Origin: JAPUDQ01 sp964573015
Lineage (GTDB): Bacteria > Patescibacteriota > Saccharimonadia > Saccharimonadales > Saccharimonadaceae
Reading direction: 5' to 3'
Length of the DNA: 64,000 nt
Assembly (NCBI GenBank): GCA_964573015.1
Contig: CAZNHZ010000003.1
Location: 23,823-87,822 of the forward strand
The notes beneath the pieces are model-generated. The model was not told the DNA's origin and did no database searches. It saw nothing but the letters and a program-made list of their open reading frames with translations. A program made the translations under genes and the position numbers. Shown piece after piece: positions 1 through 7,248 of the stretch. Within the stretch, counting starts at the first letter, position 1, and each line of letters starts with the position of its first letter.

Positions 1-808
1 CAAAATCATGTCGCTTCAGCCATGTAACCTGTCGTTTGGCCAGCCGGCGGTCTTTGATAATAAATAGCTCTTTGGCTTTTTCAAGGGTGATCTCACCATC
101 AAAATACCGCTTGATAATCGGGTAGATGTTTCCGCTCATGCTTTCGTGATCCCAACCATAGCGAAGCGCAAGTGATTTGGCTTCATCGATGATGGGACCG
201 GCAAATATCTCATTAGCACGGGCCGTAATGCGCCGATCAAGCTCTGTTTTTTCTGTTGCTATAGCTACAACGTATGTGTTTTTGGATACATTTTCACCCC
301 TGTTAGTATTTATGCCGCCTTGTTCCAAAGTCCGAACAAGATGACGCTTGTTATCACGGTTATACGGTGGCGAAATACGATGTGTGTTTAACAACGCATG
401 TAACTGTGCAGTGTTTAATTTTTCAAGCTCCTGCCGCCGCCTCGCATCAGCATCCGGCCCGAACTTATAGTCAAGCACCAGCCCGTCGATATACAGTCCT
501 GTCCCGCCAACTACGAACGGCACGCGGCCGCGACGACGAATATCGTCGATCGCAACCCGCGCCATGCGCTGGAAATCCGCTGCCGTAAATCGCTCGTCAG
601 GATCAACCACGTCAAGGAGATGGTGTGGCACTCTTGCCTGGTCCTCTTGGGTCGGTTTGGCTGTACCGATATCCATACCCCGATAGACCGTCCGAGAGTC
701 AGCACAAATAATTTCACCGCCATAGCGCTCGGCTAGCTCGAGTGCCAAAGCACTCTTGCCACTCGCCGTTGGACCAGCTATGACCATCAGGAGATTACTG
801 GTCGCCAT
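1..808 (-). CDS. miaA: tRNA dimethylallyltransferase MiaA (3' end cut by window edge)
   Basis: Adds a dimethylallyl group to A37 of tRNAs that read UNN codons. The reading frame is open from the ATG at 806-808 to the window edge, giving about 269 residues. The N-terminus has the P-loop GPTASGKSALALELAE near residue 12, then ICADSRTVYRGMDIGTAKP (the DSxQvY-type motif, here SRTVYRG), PHHLLDVVDP, VGGTGLYIDGL and a C-terminal RRLAKRQVTWLKRHDF stretch, all in the order known for MiaA. A second ATG at 785-787 would still keep the P-loop. The start overlaps the end of the alkyltransferase-like gene by 22 nt, so the two are probably translated from one transcript with thrS. The family assignment is firm; only the extreme C-terminus is missing. 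Confidence 0.95.
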   Translation of the reverse strand, partial: MATSNLLMVIAGPTASGKSALALELAERYGGEIICADSRTVYRGMDIGTAKPTQEDQARVPHHLLDVVDPDERFTAADFQRMARVAIDDIRRRGRVPFVVGGTGLYIDGLVLDYKFGPDADARRRQELEKLNTAQLHALLNTHRISPPYNRDNKRHLVRTLEQGGINTNRGENVSKNTYVVAIATEKTELDRRITARANEIFAGPIIDEAKSLALRYGWDHESMSGNIYPIIKRYFDGEITLEKAKELFIIKDRRLAKRQVTWLKRHDF

Positions 809-1092
809 CGCCGCTCCTCAAAATCAACTATCCGATAGTCTTTAACTGGGATACCCTCGGCCTCAAGTGCCGTCCGGTGCCCATCTTTGCCGCCATAGTA
901 TCCGCTGGCACAGTCGCCAAGACGGTTGACCACGCGGTGCCACGGCAGATCAGTCGGACCAAAGTGAGCCAAACCGCCGACTTGCCGCGCCGCATAGGGC
1001 TGCCCCGCTATCGCCGCAATATCACCATAGGTCATTACTCGACCTCGAGGGATTTCAGCAACAATTTTATAGACTAATTGTTTAAATTCCAT
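787..1092 (-). CDS. Alkyltransferase-like protein (ATL, MGMT-related)
   Basis: A 101-residue protein of the O6-alkylguanine-DNA alkyltransferase C-terminal fold. It has PRGRVMTYGDIAAIAG and the helix-turn-helix arginine region ARQVGGL. The active-site motif that is PCHRV in MGMT reads PWHRVV here, with Trp in place of the acceptor Cys. That is the hallmark of ATL proteins, which bind alkylated guanine and hand it to nucleotide excision repair instead of removing the alkyl group. The gene sits 3 nt after thrS and overlaps miaA, and no Shine-Dalgarno sequence is visible, so translational coupling is likely. The length fits the ATL family. Loss of alkyltransferase activity is inferred from the residue change. 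Confidence 0.93.
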   Translation of the reverse strand: MEFKQLVYKIVAEIPRGRVMTYGDIAAIAGQPYAARQVGGLAHFGPTDLPWHRVVNRLGDCASGYYGGKDGHRTALEAEGIPVKDYRIVDFEERRWRPVIS

Positions 1093-1095
1093 AAA

Positions 1096-2946
1096 CTACA
1101 ACGATGATTTACTGGCACGACCACGGGCTTCGTTTTCGAGACTACCGAGAAATTGCTCGACTTCGTAGTCTCGTTCGGCATCACCAGGCACCGCCAGATC
1201 GGCCCGGACACGCGGCTTGAGACGCTTGTCGGCGACTTCTTTATCGCCGATCACCACCGTGTACGGCACTTTCCATAATTCGGCGGCTCGGATCTTTTTG
1301 CCGACCGATTCGTTGCTGTCATCTACAGTGACACGCAGGCCTTTATCTTTGGCGGATGATGTAAGCTGTTGTACAAAATTCATCACCTCATCGCTATCTT
1401 TGACCTGGATGATCCGGAGCTGCTCCGGTGCTAACCATAGGGGGAATTTACCAGCATAATGTTCGATAAGCAGCATGATGAACCTCTCAAACGAACCTAA
1501 GATAGCCCTATGTATCATAACTGGCGTCTTCTGCTCTCCGCCTTGATCAGTATAGGTCAACCCAAATCGTTTTGGCATCGCAAAATCCAATTGAATCGTT
1601 GCAAGCTGTGTTTGACGCCCAAGCGCATCTTTAAACATGAAGTCAAGCTTCGGCCCATAAATAGCAGCCTCGCCTTCCATCCGTTTTGCCTCAAGACTAT
1701 GTTTGTCACTCACCTTCTGGAGCATGTCTTCAGCCTGATCCCAATCTGCAGGATCACCGATGTATTTATCTGGCTCAGATTGATCACGTACTGACAGGGA
1801 TACCCAGTGCTCCCCCCAGAGCCCAAGATTACGATAGAACTCTTCTACGACTGATGCCAGCATCGATGCCTCTTGTTCTATCTGGTCGGCGCGACAAAAG
1901 GTATGGCCATCATCAACAGTGAACCCACGTGTGCGTTGCAAACCGCCAATCTGGCCCGGTTTCTCGTCACGATATTGCATCGTCTGTTCAATATAGCGAA
2001 GCGGTAGGTCACGATAGCTTCGCATTCGTGAAGCATAAATCTGGGTGTGGTGCGGGCAGTTTACGGGCTTTAGTACGAACTCTTGATCATAGTGGCTTTT
2101 GACATGGAACAATTCTTCAGAAAACTTGCTCGCATGCCCAGATGTTTCATAAAGCTCAATTTTAGCAAGATGTGGAATTGAGACGGGTAGCATGTCATAC
2201 TGCTTGCTAATATCTTTGAGGGCGCTCTTAAGCTCCTCAATAATCACTGTGCCTCGAGGGGTATAGAGTGGTAAGCCTGGGCCTACTAGATCTGAAAATG
2301 CAAACAAATCCAGCTCTTGCCCTAGCTTGCGGTGATCGCGGGCCTTGGCTTCTTCAAGCTGCTTCAGATAGTCGTCTAGCTCTTTTTGATCTTGAAATGC
2401 CACACCGTAAAGTCGCTGCATTTGGGCGTTGTCGACTTTACTACGCCAGTACGCACCGGCCACGCGCATTAACTTAAACGCACCCACACTACCGGTAGTA
2501 GTCGTGTGTGGACCACGACACAGATCAGTAAAATCACCGTCGGTATAAAATGACACTGTCTCAATAGCACCCTCACCATCAGCCGCCAGACCGAGCTCGG
2601 CACTATCAAGCTCTTTAGCGACCGTGGTACCGGCGCGCTTGAGGTCGTTAAGTAACTCTTCTTTGTATGGCTGGTTGACCCTGCGTGCCCAGTCGATGGC
2701 TTCATCAATCTTACGATCAGACTGCTCAAATGGATAATTCGCCTCGATGATCTTGCGCATCTCGGCTTCGATCCGACTAAAATCATCCTCAGAAATCTTA
2801 GTCTCACCAAGATCAATATCATAGTAAAAGCCGTTTTCGACTACCGGACCAACACCAAACTTGGCTTCTGGCCAGATATGCTGCACTGCTTGCGCCGTAA
2901 TGTGCGCCAAACTGTGTCGCATCGCGTATAGTTGTTCGTCGTTCAT
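1096..2946 (-). CDS. thrS: Threonyl-tRNA synthetase lacking the TGS domain
   Basis: Charges tRNA-Thr. The 616-residue protein starts directly in the editing domain (HSLAH at about 11-15, DLCRGPH further on); the roughly 60-residue N-terminal TGS domain of the E. coli type is absent. The catalytic core is intact: zinc ligands in KPVNCPHH, TVDDGHTF and VMIHRAILGSFERF, motif 2 in TMQYRDEKPGQIGGLQRTRG, and a C-terminal anticodon-binding domain (LAPEQLRIIQV to VADKRLKPRV). It ends with a charged tail of about 20 residues. The start is set by AAGGAG at 2954-2959, 7 nt before ATG. Upstream lie a promoter, a probable T-box and a terminator hairpin. It probably heads the thrS-ATL-miaA operon. Confidence 0.97.
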   Translation of the reverse strand: MNDEQLYAMRHSLAHITAQAVQHIWPEAKFGVGPVVENGFYYDIDLGETKISEDDFSRIEAEMRKIIEANYPFEQSDRKIDEAIDWARRVNQPYKEELLNDLKRAGTTVAKELDSAELGLAADGEGAIETVSFYTDGDFTDLCRGPHTTTTGSVGAFKLMRVAGAYWRSKVDNAQMQRLYGVAFQDQKELDDYLKQLEEAKARDHRKLGQELDLFAFSDLVGPGLPLYTPRGTVIIEELKSALKDISKQYDMLPVSIPHLAKIELYETSGHASKFSEELFHVKSHYDQEFVLKPVNCPHHTQIYASRMRSYRDLPLRYIEQTMQYRDEKPGQIGGLQRTRGFTVDDGHTFCRADQIEQEASMLASVVEEFYRNLGLWGEHWVSLSVRDQSEPDKYIGDPADWDQAEDMLQKVSDKHSLEAKRMEGEAAIYGPKLDFMFKDALGRQTQLATIQLDFAMPKRFGLTYTDQGGEQKTPVMIHRAILGSFERFIMLLIEHYAGKFPLWLAPEQLRIIQVKDSDEVMNFVQQLTSSAKDKGLRVTVDDSNESVGKKIRAAELWKVPYTVVIGDKEVADKRLKPRVRADLAVPGDAERDYEVEQFLGSLENEARGRASKSSL

Positions 2947-3119
2947 GATAACTCTCCTTAAAAATTAAAAACACGCCGTGCGAGAATTATCTCTCTAGCG
3001 TGCCTCGGTCCGCCGGCTGGCGGAGGTTCCACCTCAGCAGTTACTCTTGCCGCATTTGGTATCGTCATCTGCGACCGCTCCAACGTGCTCAGCGGGTGGT
3101 TAGTCCGCTTCATTGCTTG
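2947..3119 (-). promoter_or_regulatory. Probable threonine T-box leader of thrS
   Basis: The roughly 170-nt leader between the thrS promoter and its ATG holds AGGTGGAACCTCCG (3021-3034), a close match to the T-box core AGGGUGGNACCGCG. The UGGA bulge would pair with a UCCA tRNA end, and the tRNA-Thr gene at 7141-7216 does have discriminator U before CCA. A candidate ACC (Thr) specifier followed by A lies in GATACCAAATGC. Just downstream are a GC-rich hairpin (TCCGCC/GGCGGA) and the terminator hairpin with a U-rich tail. The T-box family is known for thrS control in other bacteria. Stem I was not folded here, so this rests on the core motif, position and tRNA match. Confidence 0.6.
2961..3002 (-). 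terminator. Attenuator hairpin before thrS
   Basis: On the minus strand CACGC pairs with GCGTG around an inner GAGA/TCTC stem, followed by TTTTTAATTTTT. The hairpin stops just before the Shine-Dalgarno sequence of thrS, where a T-box-controlled terminator is expected. Confidence 0.6.
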
Positions 3120-3124
3120 TCTTA

Positions 3125-3154
3125 ATAGTACCCTACCGCTGATGATAATTGCAA
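3125..3154 (-). promoter_or_regulatory. thrS promoter
   Basis: On the minus strand TTGCAA (3149-3154) and TACTAT (3125-3130) are 18 nt apart, placing the start of the thrS leader near 3119. The -35 hexamer is its own reverse complement and also serves the tRNA-Val promoter on the other strand. Confidence 0.6.
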
Positions 3155-3177
3155 TCCCTTCTCTGTTTTGGTATGAT
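3149..3177 (+). promoter_or_regulatory. tRNA-Val promoter
   Basis: TTGCAA (3149-3154), 17 nt, TATGAT (3172-3177), about 28 nt before the tRNA. It uses the same palindromic -35 box as the divergent thrS promoter. Confidence 0.55.
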
Positions 3178-3211
3178 TTTATCTGTTCCTTGTCAGCCTT
3201 GCGCTGCACGA

Positions 3212-3288
3212 GGGCGATTAGCTCATTTGGCTAGAGCGCGTCATTGACGTTGACGAGGTGATAGGTTCAAATCCTATATCGCCCACCA
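3212..3288 (+). tRNA. tRNA-Val(GAC), CCA encoded
   Basis: Full cloverleaf: acceptor GGGCGAT/ATCGCCC, D stem GCTC/GAGC, anticodon stem CGTCA/TGACG with loop TTGACGT (anticodon GAC), T arm ATAGG TTCAAAT CCTAT, discriminator A, encoded CCA. It has its own promoter and is followed by a terminator at 3297. Confidence 0.97.
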
Positions 3289-3296
3289 AGATAAAT

Positions 3297-3318
3297 CCCC
3301 GCCGCAAGGTGGGGTTTT
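3297..3318 (+). terminator. Terminator after tRNA-Val
   Basis: CCCC-G-CC-GCAA-GG-T-GGGG hairpin followed by TTTT, eight bases after the tRNA CCA end. The rest of the space up to 3454 shows nothing else I recognise. Confidence 0.75.
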
Positions 3319-3454
3319 ATCTTGGCTAAAGATACGTATTCGAACCGTAGCCGCTTAGCGACAGGATTACATTATATTTTGATTCCTCTTTTGAGCCACA
3401 AGCATTTTATATTACAATAGACATAACAACTATTTAAAGGTGTGAGGTTACAAA

Positions 3455-4000
3455 ATGGATCTACGATCTAATCAGCGCGTTCAGGCGCAACCGCGATCAG
3501 AGGCGGCATCGGCCCACTACGAAGCAGCTACCCCGGCCTCGACTCGACGCTCGGCGCGTAGCGGTAAATTTAATAACCGTAAAATATGGCTACCAGTGGT
3601 GGTATTGCTACTGCTTGGGCTGGCCGGCGCAATTTTGTGGTTCACCGGTGGCGGAGCGCTCAGCTCGGTTGACCGCGGGAAGTATCAGGCAGTATTTCTG
3701 ACAAACGGACAGGTTTATTTCGGTAAAATTACCGGTATTACGGCCGATGTCGTGACGCTGAGTGATATCTACTACTTACAGCAACAAACGAGCGTCCAAA
3801 ACCAGGACGACAAAGACAAGCAAGCTCAGGCGCAAAACCAAATGTCACTTGCCAAGCTTGGCAAGGAGCTTCACGGCCCGCAAGATCGTATGTACATTGA
3901 GCGTAGCCAGGTCCTCTTTTGGGAAAACCTAAAAGACGCCGAGAACAGCCAGGTCGTCAAGACGATTGAACAAGAAAAGCAACAAAATAAAAACAATTAA
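3455..4000 (+). CDS. Membrane-anchored protein, family with YQAVF..GQVYFGK motif
   Basis: A 181-residue protein of no function I recognise. Residues 1-45 are basic and polar, one membrane helix covers about 47-67 (PVVVLLLLGLAGAILWF), and the rest should lie outside. The outer part has YQAVFLTNGQVYFGKITGI, then a Gln-rich stretch, then GPQDRMYIERSQVLFWENL. The 59714-60169 gene carries the same two motifs in the same order, so the two are paralogues of one family. The start follows a GGTGTGAGG stretch that could act as a weak ribosome-binding site. The gene stands alone between the tRNA-Val terminator and its own strong terminator. A cell-surface role is inferred. Confidence 0.8.
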   Translation: MDLRSNQRVQAQPRSEAASAHYEAATPASTRRSARSGKFNNRKIWLPVVVLLLLGLAGAILWFTGGGALSSVDRGKYQAVFLTNGQVYFGKITGITADVVTLSDIYYLQQQTSVQNQDDKDKQAQAQNQMSLAKLGKELHGPQDRMYIERSQVLFWENLKDAENSQVVKTIEQEKQQNKNN

Positions 4001-4020
4001 ATAACCTCTGTTATGAATAA

Positions 4021-4046
4021 CCCGCCATATCACATGGCGGGTTTTT
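4021..4046 (+). terminator. Rho-independent terminator
   Basis: CCCGCCAT-ATCAC-ATGGCGGG (perfect 8-bp stem) followed by TTTTTGTTTG, 20 nt after the stop of the preceding gene. Confidence 0.9.
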
Positions 4047-4108
4047 GTTTGTCATATTTAACAGGGTTGATATGCAGTACATGATATACTCTTAAGCATA
4101 AGCACCTC

Positions 4109-4137
4109 TTGACACAGCTATGTACATGTGCTACTAT
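4109..4137 (+). promoter_or_regulatory. Strong sigma-70 type promoter
   Basis: TTGACA (4109-4114), 17-nt spacer ending in TGC, TACTAT (4132-4137). Transcription should begin at or next to the ATG at 4144, which makes the transcript leaderless. Confidence 0.75.
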
Positions 4138-4143
4138 ATTGTC

Positions 4144-4263
4144 ATGGCCTCTACCAACACACACAGTACAGGTAGCCATACCAACAAATCAGAACTCGAA
4201 AAGTTCGCGCTCCATTTTGAAGCCACCCCTGTCGAGGGCACTTCACGGAAGCGTTCGGTCTAG
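4144..4263 (+). CDS. Possible 39-aa leaderless ORF (or small RNA)
   Basis: From the ATG at 4144, six nt after a consensus promoter's -10 box, runs an ORF of 39 codons (begins MASTNTHSTGSHTNKSELEK) ending at TAG 4261-4263. It is polar, has no membrane helix and no motif I know. The unit closes with a 10-bp hairpin at 4287-4320. The alternative is a noncoding RNA of about 180 nt with that hairpin at its 3' end. The promoter is well supported; whether it is translated is not. The whole 4047-4409 interval between two genes holds only this unit and the nrdR operator. Confidence 0.45.
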   Translation: MASTNTHSTGSHTNKSELEKFALHFEATPVEGTSRKRSV

Positions 4264-4286
4264 CCCAAAGCTTGACCGCCTGTACG

Positions 4287-4320
4287 AAGAACTCCCTCTG
4301 TTCAAGCTGGGGGAGTTCTT
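4287..4320 (+). terminator. Terminator-like hairpin of the small unit
   Basis: AAGAACTCCC pairs with GGGAGTTCTT around a 14-nt loop. Only a weak T-rich tail follows (GTAATTTG), so it may end transcription poorly or act as a structured RNA 3' end. Confidence 0.5.
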
Positions 4321-4393
4321 GTAATTTGCAGTCTATTTGTACGTTTTACCCACAATAGTGCTGAGGTTATCCACTAGCTTTTTTTATAGCGGT

Positions 4394-4411
4394 ATGTCAA
4401 TATATTGACAT
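4394..4411. promoter_or_regulatory. Perfect 18-bp palindrome overlapping the nrdR start
   Basis: ATGTCAATATATTGACAT is fully self-complementary and covers the first two bases of the nrdR ATG (4410-4412). NrdR proteins bind AT-centred 16-bp palindromes (NrdR boxes), usually in pairs before ribonucleotide reductase genes. Only one is seen here, placed where binding would block the gene's own start, so autoregulation is the likely role. Confidence 0.55.
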
Positions 4412-4835
4412 GGTATGTCCGTATTGTCAGCACACCGACACTCGAGTGACGAATTCCCGTCACCATAAAGATCAGCCCAAAATATGGCGGCGGCGTCACT
4501 GTGAACGCTGTAAAACGACTTTTACCACCTACGAACAGATAGCCGAAAAAGAACTCCCCCTTGTCATTACCGACCAAGGACAGGCTCCTTTTAGCCGTCC
4601 AAGACTACTCATATCTATCTACGGCGCCCTACCGGAGTCGCTTTCACGGGCTGATGACGCGGCTGCTTTGGTTGAGACGACGTATCAAAAATTATGCGCA
4701 TCATCACCGGCTGTTTTGGACCCGCAAACCATAGCACACCACACTTATGAGACGCTGCGCCGCTTTTCGCCGGCGGCAGGCTTGATTTATGGTGTCAGCC
4801 ATAATATCGTCACTGCCGATTCGTTACGCCGATAA
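4410..4835 (+). CDS. nrdR: Transcriptional repressor NrdR
   Basis: A 141-residue protein with the NrdR layout: an N-terminal zinc ribbon (CPYC at 3-6, CERC near 31-34, within RRRHCERCKTTFTTYEQ) followed by an ATP-cone domain (PLVITDQGQAPFSRPRLLISIYGAL onward). NrdR senses ATP/dATP and represses ribonucleotide reductase genes. No nrd gene is in this window. There is no Shine-Dalgarno sequence; the ATG lies in the palindrome at 4394-4411. The ATP-cone is more diverged than the zinc ribbon. The gene converges on the glycosyltransferase, with a 10-nt gap. Confidence 0.88.
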   Translation: MVCPYCQHTDTRVTNSRHHKDQPKIWRRRHCERCKTTFTTYEQIAEKELPLVITDQGQAPFSRPRLLISIYGALPESLSRADDAAALVETTYQKLCASSPAVLDPQTIAHHTYETLRRFSPAAGLIYGVSHNIVTADSLRR

Positions 4836-4845
4836 AGACGATATC

Positions 4846-6462
4846 TTAGAGGCGAGCTTTGCCGTCATCACCGACAACCGCCTTGTCGGTAACATCAAAG
4901 CGCTCAAGATACTTGCCAAAAAGCAACCTGGTCTGGGAATTGATCGCTGCCGCTGAGCCGTATGCCAAACTCGTGAGCGGCATAAGCACCCACTGCAACA
5001 CCAGCCATACGGTTCGATGCCGTTTATAACGCGCCGGCCGTGGCGGCAGCATCTTAAACGATACAAAGACCGATACAAACAAGCCGATCATCGCTACTCT
5101 CTGGACGTTGCTGACGATCTCGGGTAGCTGATGTGCGGCAACGCTTCGGGCGGCCTCAGGATTGATAAGCAGCGGCCCAAATGCTCCAAAAGTGATAATA
5201 ATCGCCGCCGATGCCCATGAGACATGACCTTCTAGTAACCGTCCAAACTTAGCCAGCCCGTCCAGGAGCGGCACAGTACGGTTGCGGTGAAACAGTTTTG
5301 AGGCCACGTAGGCCACATCGGAAGCACCGTAGGCCCAGCGTCGTACCTGAATAAACTGCGCCATCAAGGTCTTTTTGTAGCCGGTTGATAACACGGCATC
5401 CTGATAAATCGGCACGTAAATCGGCTCGACGCTATAGTTACCGTCATAGCGGAAATAGCTGCGCCAAAATTGGTGTCCGTCTTCGACTATCGTGCGGGTG
5501 CTCCAAAAATCCATGTCAATCAATGCCGCCAAACTCTGTGAATGTGAGGCAAAATTACGCAGCATATGCGGCCGCAAGCTGTTGATCAGATTCCAAAACG
5601 AGTTACCCGTCGCCACCACCCGCATCGGCGCCGGCACGTCCCAAATGTTATTAAGAAACAGCGTCAGCGGCTGAAAGGCGGCGTGTCGCGGGTCAGGATG
5701 CAGGATATATTCATACGTCAGGTAGGCAAAATAGCTGCGATGCGGCCGGTTATCGCTATCGAGCGTTGTGACAATTACATTATCTGGGTCAATGCCCTGA
5801 CGCTCAATCACCCGCTGTAATTCAAATCCGGCATACGTGATATTGCCGCCCTTGCCCGGGACTTCGTTTGGCAGATCTTTGGGGTGCTTAACCACAATCA
5901 TATCGGCAAAATGACGGTGATATTCCTGCCTCAAGGCCTTAACTGTCGCTTCAACATCGGGACCGCCGCGTTCTTCATAGGCAATCATCAAAATCAGATG
6001 GCTCAAGTCGTAATCACTGTCCATTACCGCTCGGATCGTCGGTTCTAGCACATCACGACTTTCATTGTATGTTGCAATAATTACGGCATTGTATATATCG
6101 TCAGGCACTTTATGCCCGGTAGTGGCCGCCAATTGCTTGAGATTGAGTCGATGAATTTTGTCATTGGTTACTGACTCAAGCGCGGCTTCGGGGTCAGCCA
6201 GATCGGCCAACCGAGCAGCCCAGTCCATCCGCTGAGCACGACGCAGCGTATTATACCCCTGTACGGTACGGATAGCCATGGCACTAGCTTTGACGAAATA
6301 ACTAATGATATAAACGATGATAAATGCTGCCGCCAACAGCGGATTGATAAAACTGAGAACAAACGGCGCCAGAATCATGGTATAACTCAAAATACCGGGA
6401 AGCATCTCAAAAAAACGATACTTAGCTGTACGATTACCGATGGGGATTTCAAGATCGGTCAT
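4846..6462 (-). CDS. Membrane glycosyltransferase, GT2 / cellulose synthase-like
   Basis: A 538-residue integral membrane transferase. Helices lie near residues 22-57 and in three stretches between about 410 and 515. The cytoplasmic GT-A domain between them has VIIATYNES, the metal-binding TTLDSDN, the catalytic-base region EDGHQFW and QVRRWAYG, which matches the QxxRW motif of processive GT2 enzymes. Such enzymes polymerise and export a sugar chain; the sugar is not predictable here. Its start overlaps the stop of the preceding small membrane protein (ATGA), so the two form an operon. The C-terminal tail of about 25 residues is cytoplasmic and charged. Confidence 0.9.
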   Translation of the reverse strand: MTDLEIPIGNRTAKYRFFEMLPGILSYTMILAPFVLSFINPLLAAAFIIVYIISYFVKASAMAIRTVQGYNTLRRAQRMDWAARLADLADPEAALESVTNDKIHRLNLKQLAATTGHKVPDDIYNAVIIATYNESRDVLEPTIRAVMDSDYDLSHLILMIAYEERGGPDVEATVKALRQEYHRHFADMIVVKHPKDLPNEVPGKGGNITYAGFELQRVIERQGIDPDNVIVTTLDSDNRPHRSYFAYLTYEYILHPDPRHAAFQPLTLFLNNIWDVPAPMRVVATGNSFWNLINSLRPHMLRNFASHSQSLAALIDMDFWSTRTIVEDGHQFWRSYFRYDGNYSVEPIYVPIYQDAVLSTGYKKTLMAQFIQVRRWAYGASDVAYVASKLFHRNRTVPLLDGLAKFGRLLEGHVSWASAAIIITFGAFGPLLINPEAARSVAAHQLPEIVSNVQRVAMIGLFVSVFVSFKMLPPRPARYKRHRTVWLVLQWVLMPLTSLAYGSAAAINSQTRLLFGKYLERFDVTDKAVVGDDGKARL

Positions 6463-6836
6463 TATTGTGATAATGACACCACTTTAAAAATCGACAAAAA
6501 GAAAACTATAGCAATACCTAGCAAGGATGTACCCAAATAGACAAATCCAAGTGCAAACTGACGACCGCGCTCCTGGTACAGTTTTGCACTTATCATCAGA
6601 TGAGTTGTAAAAACTATCACGCCAAAAACGATGAAGTTCAGCAAATAGTACCACTGGTCGAGCGAGTAGTTCTTACTATCAAAGCTGGAGTAGCGCACCG
6701 GCACGCGCAGCTCTCCGGGACGAATGTAGATGGCGCCGATTACGATAATCACCAACACCATAAAGCCCAGACCGATCAGCGCAAAGACATACTTGCGATC
6801 TCCTAAAAGCGAACGGAGCTTAAGCTGTTCAAACAT
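6462..6836 (-). CDS. Small membrane protein, partner of the glycosyltransferase
   Basis: A 124-residue protein with three membrane helices at about 17-38 (FALIGLGFMVLVIIVIGAIY), 63-83 and 94-116, with a short loop between helices 1 and 2 containing LRVPVRYSSFD. I do not recognise the family. The stop codon overlaps the glycosyltransferase start by one base, so the two are co-translated and the product probably helps the polysaccharide synthase or its export. The gene begins just before the tRNA-Gly gene on the same strand. Confidence 0.8.
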   Translation of the reverse strand: MFEQLKLRSLLGDRKYVFALIGLGFMVLVIIVIGAIYIRPGELRVPVRYSSFDSKNYSLDQWYYLLNFIVFGVIVFTTHLMISAKLYQERGRQFALGFVYLGTSLLGIAIVFFLSIFKVVSLSQ

Positions 6837-6857
6837 ATAAGCTTATTATACCTCATC

Positions 6858-6931
6858 TGGTGCGAGTAGAGAGAATCGAACTCTCGTCCCAACCTTGGGA
6901 AGGTTATATTCTACCACTAAACTATACTCGC
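6858..6931 (-). tRNA. tRNA-Gly(CCC), CCA encoded
   Basis: Minus strand: acceptor GCGAGTA/TACTCGC, anticodon stem TAACC/GGTTG with loop TTCCCAA (anticodon CCC), T arm GAGAG TTCGATT CTCTC, discriminator A, encoded CCA. It ends 21 nt before the small membrane protein gene. Confidence 0.96.
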
Positions 6932-6937
6932 TCGTCT

Positions 6938-7114
6938 GGTCACACTTTCGCATCGCTGCGCTTTTTGCAAGCAAGTGACCAAAAGGTCCCCATGACCCCT
7001 CCTCTTCGATGAGAATCAAAGATTTTCATCGTACCAAACAAAATCATAGATTTTGTTTGAAAGGAGGAGCGACGACGATATCGCAACAATTTTGACTACT
7101 TGATCGTCAAAATT
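6938..7114. other. Structured spacer between tRNA-Gly and tRNA-Thr
   Basis: The 209-nt spacer holds stacked inverted repeats: GGTCAC/GTGACC (6938-6943, 6975-6980), CTCCTC/GAGGAG enclosing two more hairpins, a perfect 11-bp hairpin CAAACAAAATC/GATTTTGTTTG (7035-7059), and AATTTTGAC/GTCAAAATT (7088-7114). No ORF is supported. It could be a processed spacer or a small structured RNA. Confidence 0.5.
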
Positions 7115-7140
7115 TAGCGAGATCAAAGTCAGTTCCGACG

Positions 7141-7216
7141 TGGAGCCACCTGCCGGGATCGAACCGGCGACCTTCTCGTTACGAATGAGATGCTCTACCG
7201 ACTGAGCTAAGGTGGC
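7141..7216 (-). tRNA. tRNA-Thr(CGT), CCA encoded
   Basis: Minus strand: acceptor GCCACCT/AGGTGGC, D stem GCTC/GAGC, anticodon loop TTCGTAA (anticodon CGT), T arm GCCGG TTCGATC CCGGC, discriminator U, encoded CCA. The U discriminator matches the UGGA bulge of the thrS leader. A TATAAT box (7229-7234 on the minus strand) lies 12 nt upstream. Confidence 0.96.
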
Positions 7217-7248
7217 GTCACCGCTCTATTATACCAAACCGGCCTCTG

